From Antedon mediterranea (lineage: Eukaryota; Echinodermata; Crinoidea; Comatulida; Antedonidae): a stretch of 64,000 nt of DNA. Within the stretch, counting starts at the first letter, position 1; each line of letters starts with the position of its first letter. Positions 34,301 to 49,300 of the stretch are shown here, one piece after another. The position numbers and the translations under genes are program-made. Below the pieces are notes generated by a model that saw only the letters and a list, made by a program, of their open reading frames with translations, made no database searches and was not told the origin of the DNA. Location of the stretch: positions 3,849,001 through 3,913,000 of the forward strand of contig NC_092673.1 in NCBI RefSeq assembly GCF_964355755.1, given 5' to 3'.

Positions 34301-37300
34301 TTATTTAGAATGTTCGCAGTAGTTCAGGTTTGCGTGTGATTGAGTTGTTCAATTAACAACCCCCACACAAATCCGCTTTGTCTGAACTTGATTGAGGAGA
34401 GGTTTGTGTATCTGGTTCTATATGAGCTATGTGTTAGTACTCTAGACGCAAGTAATTCATTCGAGAATTAGCAATTATTATCCGATTGAATTTTGCGCGT
34501 GTGTCTGTAAATAATAGTTAAATGCAATATATATATATTAAAGTTATTGTCCCCCAAAAACATGAAAAATGAAGTTTAATTAAATCAGACTTTAAATATG
34601 CCTTTTCGGAGTTTTAATAAAGTTAATCACTTCTGTAGTAAAAAAAAATATAAAAAATAATTATTTCACAAGACAAAAGAAACCGTTAATTTTAACCAAA
34701 ATACATTGTCTGACAATGACAGACAATTTAGGTATATTTTGGGAATTTTTTTTTCCATCCAGTTTTTGGTCAAAATGAATACAGTACATCCTATGTGACA
34801 TTAAAATGGCATATTCAACAACAAAAAAATTACTTTGTTGACAATAGGCCTATATCTTTAAATTTAAATAAATTATGCAGTATAATACAGTAAATGTCAT
34901 TTTTTCAATGAACTTCATATTAAATTGAATTATCAATATTGTTTTCAAATGATATTTTATTGTACTCACATTTTAAAAAGGTTTTAAGAAATTAAATGTA
35001 GACTTCAAATAATTAATTAATGAAAACTTGAAGGTTCTGACTCGAAAGACAGTAATGGCATTTGAAAAGGCTGTAACTGTTTTAATAGTCAATGTAAAAA
35101 AAAATTATTAACGGATTAATAATATAAAATTTCAATCAAGGTCAATATATGACGGTAAAAAATGTCATGAAAATTTGCTATAAACTAAACATTACAAACG
35201 CTGTCCTAAGTAATACATATTTTATTTCATATACCTTCTTTCATGTGATCATATTTCACACATGCTGCTGTATTGTAGCCTTCGCCCAGGGCAAAAACAA
35301 ATTAGTGACATTCGTCGTCATCAACTACCTATATTATAACCCTTACTCCTACTACTACGGTATTACTATGCATATTAATATGAAATGTTTCATATCAAGT
35401 CAGACTTGACATTCCCTATCGCCTTTCCTTCAGTTTTACTCTTCTTTTTCCTAGAATTTTGCATTTTCAAAAGTACAGTTATTTATAGATTTTTTAATAG
35501 TTAAATAATTTCTGTGTATTTGAAACAGATACAGTACTGTATATTTAAATATAGGGATTCAATTTTAGAGGAGATAGTAATGATTTTATAATGATAATAC
35601 TGTGTGATGGGTTTTTAAAAAGAATGACAGAGCCAATTAATTATATTGTTTAGAAAAAAAGCAAAATTCATAGTGACACTCATAATGCAAAAATAATTTT
35701 TTTTAAAAGCAGACTTTAAAGCTCAAACTTTATGTCACTACCATATTTGGACACATCACAATTTTTTTGTTAAACTAGTTTGATACAGATAGTATAGACA
35801 GAGCTTTAATATAGGTATGATTTATTTAATTGCTTAGTTTTTGAACAATATAGTGATGCAGGTCAATGCTAAAACAATGATACAAATTGTATACTAATCT
35901 ATAATTAAGAAGGTATGTGAAGTATTTGCACATGAATGCATTATACCTAATGAGTACCTAGTTTAAAAGCATGAATAAATCATTGATTTTTGTCTAGCAT
36001 TTGCAATTCTGATATTTGTGATTTCACTTGTATCACAACATATTGTTATTAGTATACAGATACGGATTGTTATTTTTCTTGTTAAAAAAAGTAAAACAAT
36101 TTGTAATAATTTGACTAATTTACTTTCATATTATTAATTAAAAAAAAACAATAAAAAAAAAAACTACTGTTTACAGGTACTGTTAAAATTGAAACATTGA
36201 AATATTATTTTACTGAAAATGAATTAACTGTTTTTGTATTGAAAGATATAGTACTAAAAATTGACTGACCTTTTTGTTGCCCAATTTTTTCAGTATAGTA
36301 AATAAAGAAAAAAAATCTGGTTATAGTCAAGTCATGTTTTACCAAAAGTAATTGCAAAATTGCAATTTCCATTTAAAAAAAAGTTTCCTATTTTTGGATA
36401 ACAGAAAGAAAAGAATGGATCACGTTAACATTAGTATGCATCAGTAAACTATATTTTCATATGTTTTTTTAAAGTTTCAATTTAATTTTATGAGACACTG
36501 CAATTAAAAAATTGTATATGATTTTATCCAAAAATGTATTTACTGTAGTTAAATAATTGTAGTGGTCCCAACAAATTAATGATACTGATACTAATAGTGC
36601 CATAATAACTTTCACCTTCTGTTTTTCAAGGGTGTGTACAGTATTGTACAGTACATCCTGATGCAATACAGTACTTTTAACCTGTTAGTTTATCATGTTA
36701 AATATCTATACATACAATACCAGAATTCATATCAAGTGCTACCAATTTAATTTGTAATAATTCACAATTAAAGTGTTTGTAAAATAACTTTAATTTGACA
36801 TGGTATTAGTGTGAAGTACATTGTTATAATCCTTTTCAGTGCATCAGACATATTTCATTGCATCTTAGGTTGTTATATGGTTTGAATTATTAGTCAGAGA
36901 GTAGAATATTATACAAATAATGAATGTTTATGAGTGCAATGGTACAAATAATGGCACGAGGTGAATGATGAAAGGTTATATCAACGAGGCAAAGCCGAGT
37001 TTTATTTATTTATTACGGTATATATAAAATTACAAAAACAATAGCACATAGCTAATAACGTTTGTATTACAATAAAAAATATTGAAATGAAATCTATAAA
37101 AACTACAATAATAAATTCGGAATATACAATTACAAAATTTCACAATTATTCACTAAAATTTAAAATATTAAGAATCTTAAAATATATACACAATTTTGGA
37201 AAATACAATTGCACTTTTATTTAAAAAAAAACGAAAAATTTGCATTATAATATACTAAAGTAAAACCTATCTGCACTGTTCTTTATTTGATTATTATTAT

Positions 37301-40300
37301 TATTATTATTATCTTTTAGTATAGGTGGCAACATTGCACAATTATTCACTAAAATATTCACAACATTAAAAATCTACAAAAATATATTAAATTTCGGAAA
37401 ATAAAAGTTTACAGTGTATATTAATATTAAACGTTGTCTGCAGTGCTCTTCATTTGATTATTTTAGGCGGTAATATTGCACAATCATTTATTATATATTT
37501 TTTTAATTTCATTTTTCACAGGAGGAATTTAATTTGTTTATAATATAGGGAATCGTTGAATTTTTATATCGGTTAGTTTTTATTTTAGGTAATGTAAATC
37601 TATTGGGGTTACGTAATCTAGATATATTAGGTCTTTCAGCAGGCAGCATATTACGATGTCTCTCTGACTTAAGGATACCTTCTCCAAATTTTAATGTTAA
37701 TTTTTCTCTACGTTCAGCAAGGCTGGTAATTTTGAGTTGAGTAAGGGCCGTATCATAGCTCTCATAGTCCTGGCCAAGTATAATTTTGCATGCTCGCTTT
37801 TGCAACCTCTCAATTTCATTGGTCTGTTGTTTTGTAATGCTAGAATGCCAAACAACACATGCATACTCAGTCAGCGGCCGAATATAGAGTTGATAAATAC
37901 TTAACATGTCACCAATAGGTGCACTATATCCTCTCAATGCATAAAGAAGAAACATTCTTCTACTTGCTCTAGAGATAATACTTTTGATTTGGATATCCCA
38001 ACCTAAATTGTCTTGTAGCTCAAGACCTAATAATTTCATACTATGTACAGTATCAATTTTTTCACCACTTATAGTAAATTGGGGGTAGTTTATTTGGGAT
38101 TTCATAAAATTTATATTAATAACATGGCACTTCGAAGGCTTGGGTAGCATGTCATTTTGTTTACACCAACAACTCAAGGAATCTAAATGGGATTGAAGTT
38201 CTGATGATGTACTATTATTTTTTATATTAATTATTTCTCCCAGTGTTAGATCATCCACAAATTTCCAACGATTATCAGTGGTGTTACCCGCATCATTCAC
38301 CATAACAGTAAATATGCTGGGTCCCAGTTTGGTACCCTGGGGGACCCCACACGTTATAGTTCTTAGTCCAGAACAATGTCCCTTAAATTTCACACACTGG
38401 GTGCGATTCATCAGAAAACTGCTAATCGTTGGAATTATCGACGGTCTAACACCAGATTCTATCATCTTTGAAATAGCAACATTATGGTTTATCCTATCAA
38501 ACGCAGTTGTGAAATCAACTGTACATAATGTGGCGTAGGTCCCTGGCACATCAATATTGGATATAACCGTATTCAACATATCTACTAAGTAGTGTGTTGT
38601 ACTAGTTCCTCTCACGTTACCATACTGTTTACAATCCAATACTGGTTCGAAATCCGTTTTTAACCATCCCGCTAGGAATGATTCAAATACTCTACCCAAT
38701 ATTTTAGTTAGTGAAATAGGTCGTAATTGGCCAACCATTGTTGGTTTTTTAACTTTAGGTACTGGTACAATTGATGCGGTCTTCCACACAGTTGGAAACA
38801 CCCCTTCGTTTAGACAGGTATTAAAGATTAAAAACAGGGGTTGTGCTATTTCAAAAGAAAACAGCTTAATGAGTTTCACCGGAATATCATCTGGGTGGCC
38901 AGATTTATTGGAGTTTAATTTGTTTAAACTCTTCCAAATTTCTCCATGGTATATTTTGGGGGGTGGTTTTGTAGGCAAGTACGAGGGAAGTGTTTCCAAT
39001 CTGAGTGGTGGAAGCTGGCAACATACTCTTGAGAAATGTTCATTAATTTGTTCAGCCTGTTCTTCAACAGATTCACCATAATTATTTAATTTAACATTGT
39101 CTGACTTCTTGTTATATCCTGTGATGTTTTTAATTGTTTTATTCCATTTACCGGGTTGTGCATTTTTTAGTCCTTCTATATTATCCTTATAATGTTTCTC
39201 TTTAGCTTTGTTAATTTCATACTTTACTTTGTTTCTTAGGCTTCGCCATAAATTTATATTATTAGATCTATATGCCTTTTGTCGCTCATCAATCAATTTA
39301 TGTATGCGATAGTTCATCCACGGCTTTTCATTATTTCGTCGTCGAATTACTTTTTGCGGAAAATGTTCTTCGTATTTTTGTTTTAGTATATTTTCAAGGA
39401 TTTCTGCCATTCTCTCTCCTGATTCTGCCAAATACACCTCCTCCCATGATTCCTGAGTTATCCATTGGCCCATCGATCGAATACAAGATTCTCTGAATGG
39501 CCTTGTGATCAAGGCTTTTGAGGTAGGCTTTTGATATAACCTTTCATCATTCACCAAGTGCCATTATTTGTACCATTACACGAATACAAAACATTCATTA
39601 TTTGTTTTATATAACATCTAGACGTTTTTTTTTCGTACACAAAAATGTTTCAAAAAGTACTATTTAACGATCGTTGAATAGTGCGTACTATTGCACGCCA
39701 TGTGACCCACATTCGTCCAATCAAATGACAGGAATTTATATAGGTGTTATATAATATAAAATAGAACCTCTTTTAAGGGGACATCTTTGGGACCACAAAA
39801 TGACCATTTGATAGCGGTTTCCTCTAAAAAGGTGTTGCGGGGGCCCCCGGCCCCCGGCCCCCCGCTGGATACGCCACTGGCCCCTGAGGGGTTGGCTGTA
39901 TAGTGTTAAAATATTCATTGCCCTTCATTTTGTTTCTCTGTGGTACTGTCCCTTTAATTATAAGGGTATCCTCTAAATAGGGATTGGCTAAAGTGTTACT
40001 AAGACATTGCCCTTTATTTGTTTCAATGGTAACTGTCTATTTAATAATAAAGGTATCCTCTAAATAGAGGTTGGCTAAAGTGTTACTAAGACATTGCTCT
40101 TTATTTGTTTCAATGGTAACTGTCTATTTAATAATAAAGGTATCCTCTAAATAGGGGTTGGCTAAAGTGTTACTAAGGCATTGCCCTTCATTTGTTTCAA
40201 TGGTAACTGTCTATTTAATAATAAAGTATCCTCTAAATAGGGGTTGGCTAAAGTGTTACTACGACAATGCCCTTTATTTGTTTCAATGGTAACTGTCTAT

Positions 40301-43300
40301 TTAATAATAAAGGTATCCTCTAAATAGGGGTTGGCTAAAGTGTTACTAAGACATTGCTCTTTATTTGTTTCAATGGTAACTGTCTATTTAATAATAAAGG
40401 TATCCTCTAAATAGGGTTGGCTAAAGTGTTACTAAGGCATTGCCCTTCATTTGTTTCAATGGAATTAAATAATAAAGGAATTTAATAAAGGTATCCAAGG
40501 AAGGTAAATAAAAGGTATCCAAGGAGGAATTCTACTCCACAGTGTTTACTTGAGTTGGAATGAGCAATTTGTTTCTTCGTAATTATCAGTTAGTGACTTT
40601 ATTCTTTAATGTAATTCAAATTTTCAACCAAAGAAGAGATATACAGACATGAGAATCAAGTTGATCGATACTATAAACTAATTCGTGCTTGTCTATTTAT
40701 GTAAAGTACCATACAACAATGAAACTATTTGATTTGTTTACACATTTTGTATCCTATTCAATTTTTCACTGTAGGGTATATTGTCAATAAAATTATAATT
40801 ACAATAAAGATTTAATATACAATTTTTGAATCATATGATTATCATGAGTATTAAATGTAATACTATAGAGAATAAACCCTCAGATTACAATTCAAATTAG
40901 ATTTGTCATCAAAATGTACAACTAGTCTGTATTAAGCTCTTTCTAAATATTAAATTTTATGTGACAAAAAATGCCCATGGACACAATGATGTCATATCAC
41001 TACCATATTTGGGCACATCATACATTTTTTGTCAAACTAGTTTGAAAGTGTAGACAACTTAAAGCCCCATTCCCTACGTTTTTTAGATCTAATTTAAGAT
41101 CACAAACTATATTTAATGTAAAAATAATACTATATGGTCCTATTGCGATAACTTTTTTCGTCTTTAAACGGTTAAAAATGTGAAAAATAAGTCGATTCTA
41201 ATAATTATAGCGGCCCGCTATAAATCCCAAAATGCATTGCGCGCGGATTGATATTTTTGTTTTTCACCTGTAATTCGCCCACTTTTCGATCGATCGTGAA
41301 GCCAAAACAAATGGAAGACTCCTAACTTTTCAGCGAAAATACCGGGTTTTCCCCAATTTGTATCAACGGAGTCTGGCAAAAATAGAAAGACAATTAATGC
41401 AGCAACTATACAACGTCAGGCTAGGTATATAGCTCGCGTACGATGTTCGTACGTTACCGATGTTTACCAGCTAGGCCTACAAAACTAAGCCTAGCTAGGC
41501 TAGGCCTAAGACCCTCCACGAGAGGTCGATCGCCGCGAGCTACTTAGGTAGTGCATTGTTTCTCACTTTTTATCATAATTTACCATAAAACGTACATTTA
41601 AGACAAGGAATGACATGGTTTAATGTTTTTAAAGTGATATATATGTATTATTTTCAAAAAAACGTCCAAAATTGCAGGGAAGGGGTCTTTAATACTGATA
41701 GATACTGTAAATGTATAAATATTATTAATTTCAAAATTGCTAACTTTTTTAGTACTTTCATATCTATTTTATTTTTGTTTAATGTGATCTATTTTTAGCG
41801 TAGCAATACCTGGATAAACCAGATATCTGTGTACCAGTACAAACACATATGAGGTGTTTTGCATTTTTCCTACTTGAAATTAGTAAATTATCTGGTATTG
41901 ATTTCATTGACCATTACTGCTGCTGGGTGTTATAAAGTTTCTTTCAATTCATGCAATTTGATTTTATTAATATTTATTATTTACACAATAAAATGTGAAC
42001 CATAGTATACGCCAATGTTATTTGCAAATTACAGCTTGTGTCTACTTTGTGCCTAGCTTGTTGTGTTTTTTTTTGTAGTCATTAGTTTAAGCTCTGTCTA
42101 CACTATCAAACTTTATGTGACAAAAGAATGTGATGTGCCCAAATATCACTACCATATTTTTAGAGGAACACACCTATTTGGTGACAGTGTCGTACTGTAT
42201 GCTGATATTAAACTTTCCTCACAGCTTTGTTGGGAATGACTCTTTTAACAGCCATCGGCCATGTAATAACATAATGTGAGAATATAATGACCCAAGTGAC
42301 AGTAGCAGGGAAAAATTTCATTTTAAAATTTTGTTTAGCAATTATTGCTAATCAAACTGATTTTTTAGTCGAGAAACATAGTTTTGTATTGTCTTTTTTG
42401 CTACACAATTTTAGAAATGTGTAGCAATAAGGTTGTTTTGTATAGCTTTTTGCTACTGTATGCTACACTGGCGAAATTATTCCCTGAGTAGTATGACAAC
42501 ATTTTTAAAATTGTATTTTCTTGTTGGTAAAATGACTTCTAACAAAGTTGGCCATCTACGTCATGTGATACATCATCGTCGCAAGGTCACGATAGCACAT
42601 TTCTCTACCCACGTATTGATCGCATGAAAGAATGATTACCTATAGTATCAAGGCGCAATTACATACCTGTCCAATCTCATTTGTTCTTATCTGAAATGAA
42701 TTCATCACAAATATATTTTGTATTAGTTACTGCACAATCAAGAATTTAAAAATGCATTTATACTATAATATTTGAGGGAAAAATTAAGTTAGTTGATCAA
42801 TTAATTCTCCTCAGATTTTTTGCTGTGATTGAATAGAATATTTATTTTTTAAATTTTAACGAAAATATTTTTGGTAACAGTAACACTGTAGAAATGTATC
42901 GTTATGTGTTAATGTTAATATTATACAGTAAGGCAAAGTTAAGGTGAGTCCCGTGTTAATTCTGAACGTAGGGGAATGAGCTGTTAGGAGCTCATTGTAC
43001 TACGCCCCGACATTATGTGGTAGGGTGGCCAGTTCCTTTCTACGCCGCCTTTTTTCTCCCTAGTATTTTCAACCAGGTACTCTTTTGCAGCTGAGTGGAC
43101 TGGGAGTTGTCGGGAATTGAACCCGGGTCTATCTGTATGACAGTCAAGTGTCCTAACCACTCGGCTATCCAAGAACTCCAGTACTAGTAATAAATGACAT
43201 AATTACGGTAAACAAATGTTAAGTAATGACAAATACTGTATTATAGTCTTTGGTAAAAAATTTTGAGTAAAAGCATGGAGAAACTAACTTATTTCTCCAT

Positions 43301-46300
43301 GATAAATGTAAAGGTGGGATCTTTTGCATTTCCTGTAGGAAGTTGTTGATTAACAATTGTATTCCTTATCCGGGTTCACACATGTGGAAGAATTTCAATG
43401 TCCATGATAAACAAACTAATAAGGGATTGGTGTTTTTTGTTTGTAATAAATAGTGCGCCCTCTGTCGCTCTCTGAATTTCGCCAAGTATCCCTCGGTTTA
43501 TACTGTTTTCTAATTTTGGAATAATTCAAATTACAAATGTACTATCACAAAGTATATTTTAGCAAAACAACAGCTACAGTACGCAATTTAAATCCATAGT
43601 ACTAGTACTAGTAGGTATAGTAGGAATATAACATAGGGCCCGTTCGGACGGGACTGAAACTACCGTGTACTTCCAACTGTGAGGTCGCGTGTGGCAATTA
43701 ACTTACGCCTCTGGCTATAAAAAATTAGAAAACCATCTGGACGAAAAATCCACCAACTTTACTGGTTATTTCAATCCCATTCCAATTACACGCTGCCTCG
43801 GGGTATAATTAATCAAGCGTTAACGGGGTCATGTCAAATCGCGACCTCAAATAAGCTTTCTGATTGTTTAACAATTATTGTTTAAAATGTTCTTTTTCGT
43901 TAATGCGAATGTATATCTATTGTTTTGTAAAATTATATATAAATAATCAACTCGTTGGTTTTTTCCGGTGACCTGTAGTACTAGTAGGTATAGTAGGAAT
44001 ATAACATACAGTACAGTACTGACCAAAAAACAGGGCTGAATCCAGGGGTAGCTGGGAAAATGATCATAATAAAGCTTCAACTCTCAATATTAGTCTCCTC
44101 TTTTCGTAACAAAGTATATTACAATGTCTTAATCTTGGAATCATTCATTTTATCTGCCTCGACAATGATAATATTATTTATAAAGTTGAAATAACATTTA
44201 TGTTTTTGTACAAGATTTATGGTAGTAGAGTTATATAATTAATACCATCACCATTTCATTCCTTCTGAATTGTGATCTGATCTCACAAATAAGAATTAAT
44301 TATAGGAAAATAATTTTTCACAACATATACTAGTATTGTAATGCTTTATTTTAAAATTTAAAATGTATTTGCACTAATTGTTGTTGTGTTAATTATAAGG
44401 AAACAATTTTGCAAATAGAAAGTCAATTTTTAATTTTTACAATAACATTTTATTAATTTATATCCCTGGCCTTTGTGTTTGAAAATCTTCATCTACAAAG
44501 CAGAAGATAATATTTTACTGTTTGTTTTACCAGTAACAATTTTATGTATTGAAATTGTTAAGAGTAGAAACACATTGTGCAGGTTCTTTGAATTTAAAGT
44601 AGTGTTAAAAATATCAGGGTATTGTATTGTACTATGTTAATATTGTAATATTTTCAAGGTTAACAAGTAAATGTAAAATGTCACTTTTGAACTTGCATCA
44701 CAAGGCTTATTGGCGATTAGGTAGTGCAAGTTAAACATATTACATTAATACAGACCAGCTAGTGTTTAAACTCCTTTGGGAATAGATAGGAACATTAAAG
44801 TAAACACATGATTTACAGACTGACTTGGTGTTTAATTTTTTTATTTATTCGACATCATGTCCTGTGACCCCAAAAGTAACAGAGTCACCATAACATGAAA
44901 AGTCTGAGGCCCCAGAAGAACTTAACTACATAAAAAACAAAGTGTTAACTCTTCAATCTTGAAAATAGGTACTGTACTGTAGGTTAAATTCAGCATTACT
45001 AATACTATATGTACAAAGTAATAGTCTATTTACTCTCTCATGTCTCGAAAAGAAATGATGATGGTGGTTTGTGGTGAGGCTCCCACTTGAGGGCATAGTT
45101 CATGGACTATACCATTTGTGGAGAGGGGTGTTCAATTAAAATTTCTACTTTTCGAGGTATATCTCGCTCTTCGAGGAGAAAGGCTATTGTCTGTTTATCC
45201 AGGTAAGCTAGCACTCATAGACTACCAACACCACTGTTGGTTTGTGTAATATATGATGCACATCTACTGTACTCCACCCCTTCATTTGAACATGGAATTG
45301 GATCAAGTTTGGGCCATAGCATACTAGCCTAACATTGAGGTTTTAGCCTGAATAATTTTGTTAGAAAAGTAAACTAAATTTTGAGGAGGACTACTGTATT
45401 GTTGATTATACAGTATTTGATATAACCACCTTTCTAAAGAAACGTGTTAGTCTGTGGAAAATGTTCACTAAAGAAACAGGAAAAGGAAATAAGAGGAAGT
45501 TGTCACCTTTTAGGTCAAAAACTCGCAAAAGTAAAGCTTTATAAATATATTACCGCCGTCAGTTGAAATTCATTAATAACGGTGATGTATCTAGGATTAT
45601 TTTGATTATGGGGTACCCAGGGTCTAAAAATGGTAGCGCAGAACTGAACCTAATGTCCTATTTCTTTCACTGTAAATTTTAAAATGTTTAGATACTATTA
45701 GCGTTTGCATCCTTTTCAATGTTATTATAAATTTTGTCTATTATTTAGGTATATCGATTTTAAACGCAAAATGCACTAGGGATGTTGTGTTTTCCTTCTA
45801 ATAAAATTTTATCGTTATTTTTTAATGTAATATTATTTGCTCAATATAGAGTTGTACAATGTTTCTTCACTAATTGGGGTTTTTATGATTTTGTTTGTTA
45901 CAATGGCATTTTCATTTATGTCTAATATGTATTATAATAATCATACGCTGCATGAAATATTCGAACAATATATGAATTCTACTTTTAAATGCTATATAAA
46001 TAGCTGAATTAGAAGGATAATTTATAAATGTATATGAATAATGTTCATTTCATTAAAACCATACGTGTATAGTAACATGTATTTCTCAACAAAATTAAAA
46101 CAGAATGTTTTGAATATCTTTAATTAAGTCATGACATATTGGTTGTTTAAAAAAAATTAAAATATTGTACAGTATTTCAGTCAGTAGACTTCAACCCCCG
46201 ATAAATTGATATCTTTTTCTGGATAATCACCTTTAATTAAGCTTAAGGTATTACTGTAAAACAGCAGAGAATATTGTTTATTTTCTCAAGTTTTGACACT

Positions 46301-49300
46301 AGAAAAATTGCTTGTCTGACCAAATCACACAGCCATTAATAAAGCAGAAATGAACTATTAAAACAGATAGAATTTCAATACAACCTTTATAGTTGACTAC
46401 AATATGAACTTTTGCACTTTGTTGTTACTATGATATAATCTACAAGTTTTAAGCACTGTCTACACTATCATTATCAAACTAGTTTAACAAAAAAAGTGTG
46501 ATGTGCCCAAATATAGTAGTGATATGCCCAAATATGGTAGTGATATGACATCATCATATCCATATATGGGCACATCACATTTTTTGTCACATAAAGTTTG
46601 ATAGTGTAGACAGAGATTTAACTAATTCATAATCACTTAAAATGCTTTTATTTTAACTCTAAATTTACCGTGGGTTTTATTTTACAGTAGATAGGTAATT
46701 TATCTCAAGTTAGGCACAGATCCAGGTACATTCTCTCTGCCGATAAATGTATAATTTTCATATTCTTTACCATGATATAGTACAATCAAATTTCGATCAC
46801 CTACTGTATATGAGCAATTTATTCAGTTTTAATACAATTCATCCAATTATGTTGTCCTAATTACTGCAGGTACCCTAGTCACAAGCTTCAAGCTGTTCCA
46901 ATATACAATTATCTATTTTGTCATAAATCTTAAGGTTCGAATACATCATATTTTTAGAATGAAATCGGGTCAATTTAACACTACAGTGTATTAGTATTAT
47001 AAATATGGAAATTAGAATTTTATATACAGTAGTTGATAAGTATAGTATGATTTATTGATGAGTGCTATATAATGTTTTGATTTGATGATACATACATAAC
47101 AGTACTATATATTACACAATCTGCTTTATTAGAAATATTCCATCATGTTTGAAATTTAATCAGCAGAAATGTCAATTATTATTTAAATTTACTGATTAGT
47201 ACCTAATTATACTCCTGGGATAACAATGATATGTAAATTGTATACATGGCTCAAATGATGTCAATATCGAACGGCATTTTATTGTTAGATTTCCACGATT
47301 TATACCAAATCATCGTAGTATTTCTGCCAAATATGGATTTGTTACTTCTAAAGATGTGTGGAATAAAAGGAAGATTTAAATTTATTGTTGCTCTTTTTTA
47401 AATAATTTGTTTTCATAAATTTTCTCCTTTTCTAGATATTCTGGTTGGTGCAAGGCAAGTGCCCCAAGTCAGCTGACAATGGCAAATGATGTATGGGACA
47501 TTATTGGACGGTTAGTTGATTAAATGTTGTTTTCATATACTTTTAGTTGGTTATTCTAGCAAGGTGCAAGCATTCATAAACCAACCACTCTAAAAATGAT
47601 ATAACATGATACTAGAATAAGATTTTCATGTAAAGCTCTGTCTACACTATCAAACTGATGGTGTAGTCGGTGATAAGCCCATATTTGGGCATATTACTAC
47701 CATATTTGGAAACATCACAAACTAGTTTGATAGTGTAGACAGAGCTTAAGACAGTAGATTGTGCCGTTTTGAAGTGTTCTTGGCAAAATGATGCAAGTTC
47801 ATATTAGAGTCAGATGAGCATGCAAGAAGGTACAGGATTGTGATTCTAGACTGAGATTGCATGCAAGATTCAGACATAGTACAGTGTACAGTATATCGAA
47901 AAATGTTGAGTTTTTTTGTTTTCGTCATCTGATTTCTGGGTTTTCGTCTTTAATTTGCATTCTATTTTAACATTAAACACTACAGTGTAATGATATTTAA
48001 ACTTAATTTTGTTTTGATTATAAATAGCTAGGCTTACCATCCAGCTGATGATTGATGTGGTTTCTGGTTATGTTAACATTGAATGCTTCCGGAAGAAGTT
48101 ACTATAATGTATCAAAAGTAATCCCTCATATAGCTACTGATAATATCCTGCATACTTCTAAGGTTGAAATCTTAAAAACAAGTTTGTTTTTCCTACAGCT
48201 TGTTCAGCAACACAATAGCAGCATAAAAACCAAAACATCAAGCCATTCTCAACCTAATATTGTACTTCCTTTTTGAATCACATGTGAGTGAGTGGCCGAG
48301 CGGTTAAGACAGTGGAACCGTAATTACGTAGCCATAAAATCGGCAGGGGTTCGAGGCTCACTCACTCCATGGTTCTGGTGGTAAAACGAGTCTTCTCGGA
48401 TAAGGACTATAAACCGTAGGTCCAGTATACACATCTAGCTCATGTGCACTTTAAAGAACCTAGTACATCTTTCGAGACGAGTAGGGGGTTACCCCGGTGT
48501 ATTAGTACATCACAGCCACTGATCACCAACTGGGCCCTCTGGGAGACCAGTCTTTGACTGAAGAGGTTACCCAGTATAAATATAAATTTCAATTTAAATT
48601 CAATTCAATAGTGTAAACCTAACTTTAGTGTTTATTAACCATGCAAACCTTTAAACAATATAATGAGCAGTTTTAAGTAAATTTTAAAAAATCACCAGTG
48701 TTTTTAGAATAAAACTATTGTTGTTACATAACAACAATGGAATAATCTTTCACCAGATATTCGCAGCTCTATGAATTCATTAACTTTGCAATCGTTTAAA
48801 AATTTGATCGAACTGTATTTTTCTCTTGCTTCTTGTGATATTGTAGTCTTTAAAAACGTTTTCATAATTTTCCATTTTTATTGTTTATATTTGTAATTTG
48901 TAAGTGTATAACTGGACTTCAAGGAAGAAAAATGTACAAATATTGAATGAATATTCAGAATAAAGAAAGATTTCTATCTACAGTATCTATCTATAATCAC
49001 TGCAGTGACTGTAGAATTCTGTATAAGTCTGTTTCTTGGAAAGGTAATTATTATAAGATATTAATGGAACACCAAAGATTGGTTATATCGTGTTAATGTA
49101 CAGTACACTCCATTATTGATGATAATGGATATTTAATAAACTTCCTTTTTGTGTACTATATTGATTATATTGTTTCTGCAGGCCCATGTGTGTACTTTAG
49201 TTTTGTATTCTTCACTGTGTACAGGTACATCTTTAATTCGTGCATACTGCGTCATTACCAACGATCTACTTAATTTATCTCCCAAAAGAAATCAACACCG

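Noticed and set aside
38278-39496. Plus-strand ORFs opposite the reverse transcriptase
   Set aside because: They are antisense shadows of the 682-codon RT ORF.
42934-43180. Candidate functional tRNA gene on the minus strand
   Set aside because: Box A and box B are good, but the sequence goes on into a long body without a matching acceptor stem, as in a SINE.
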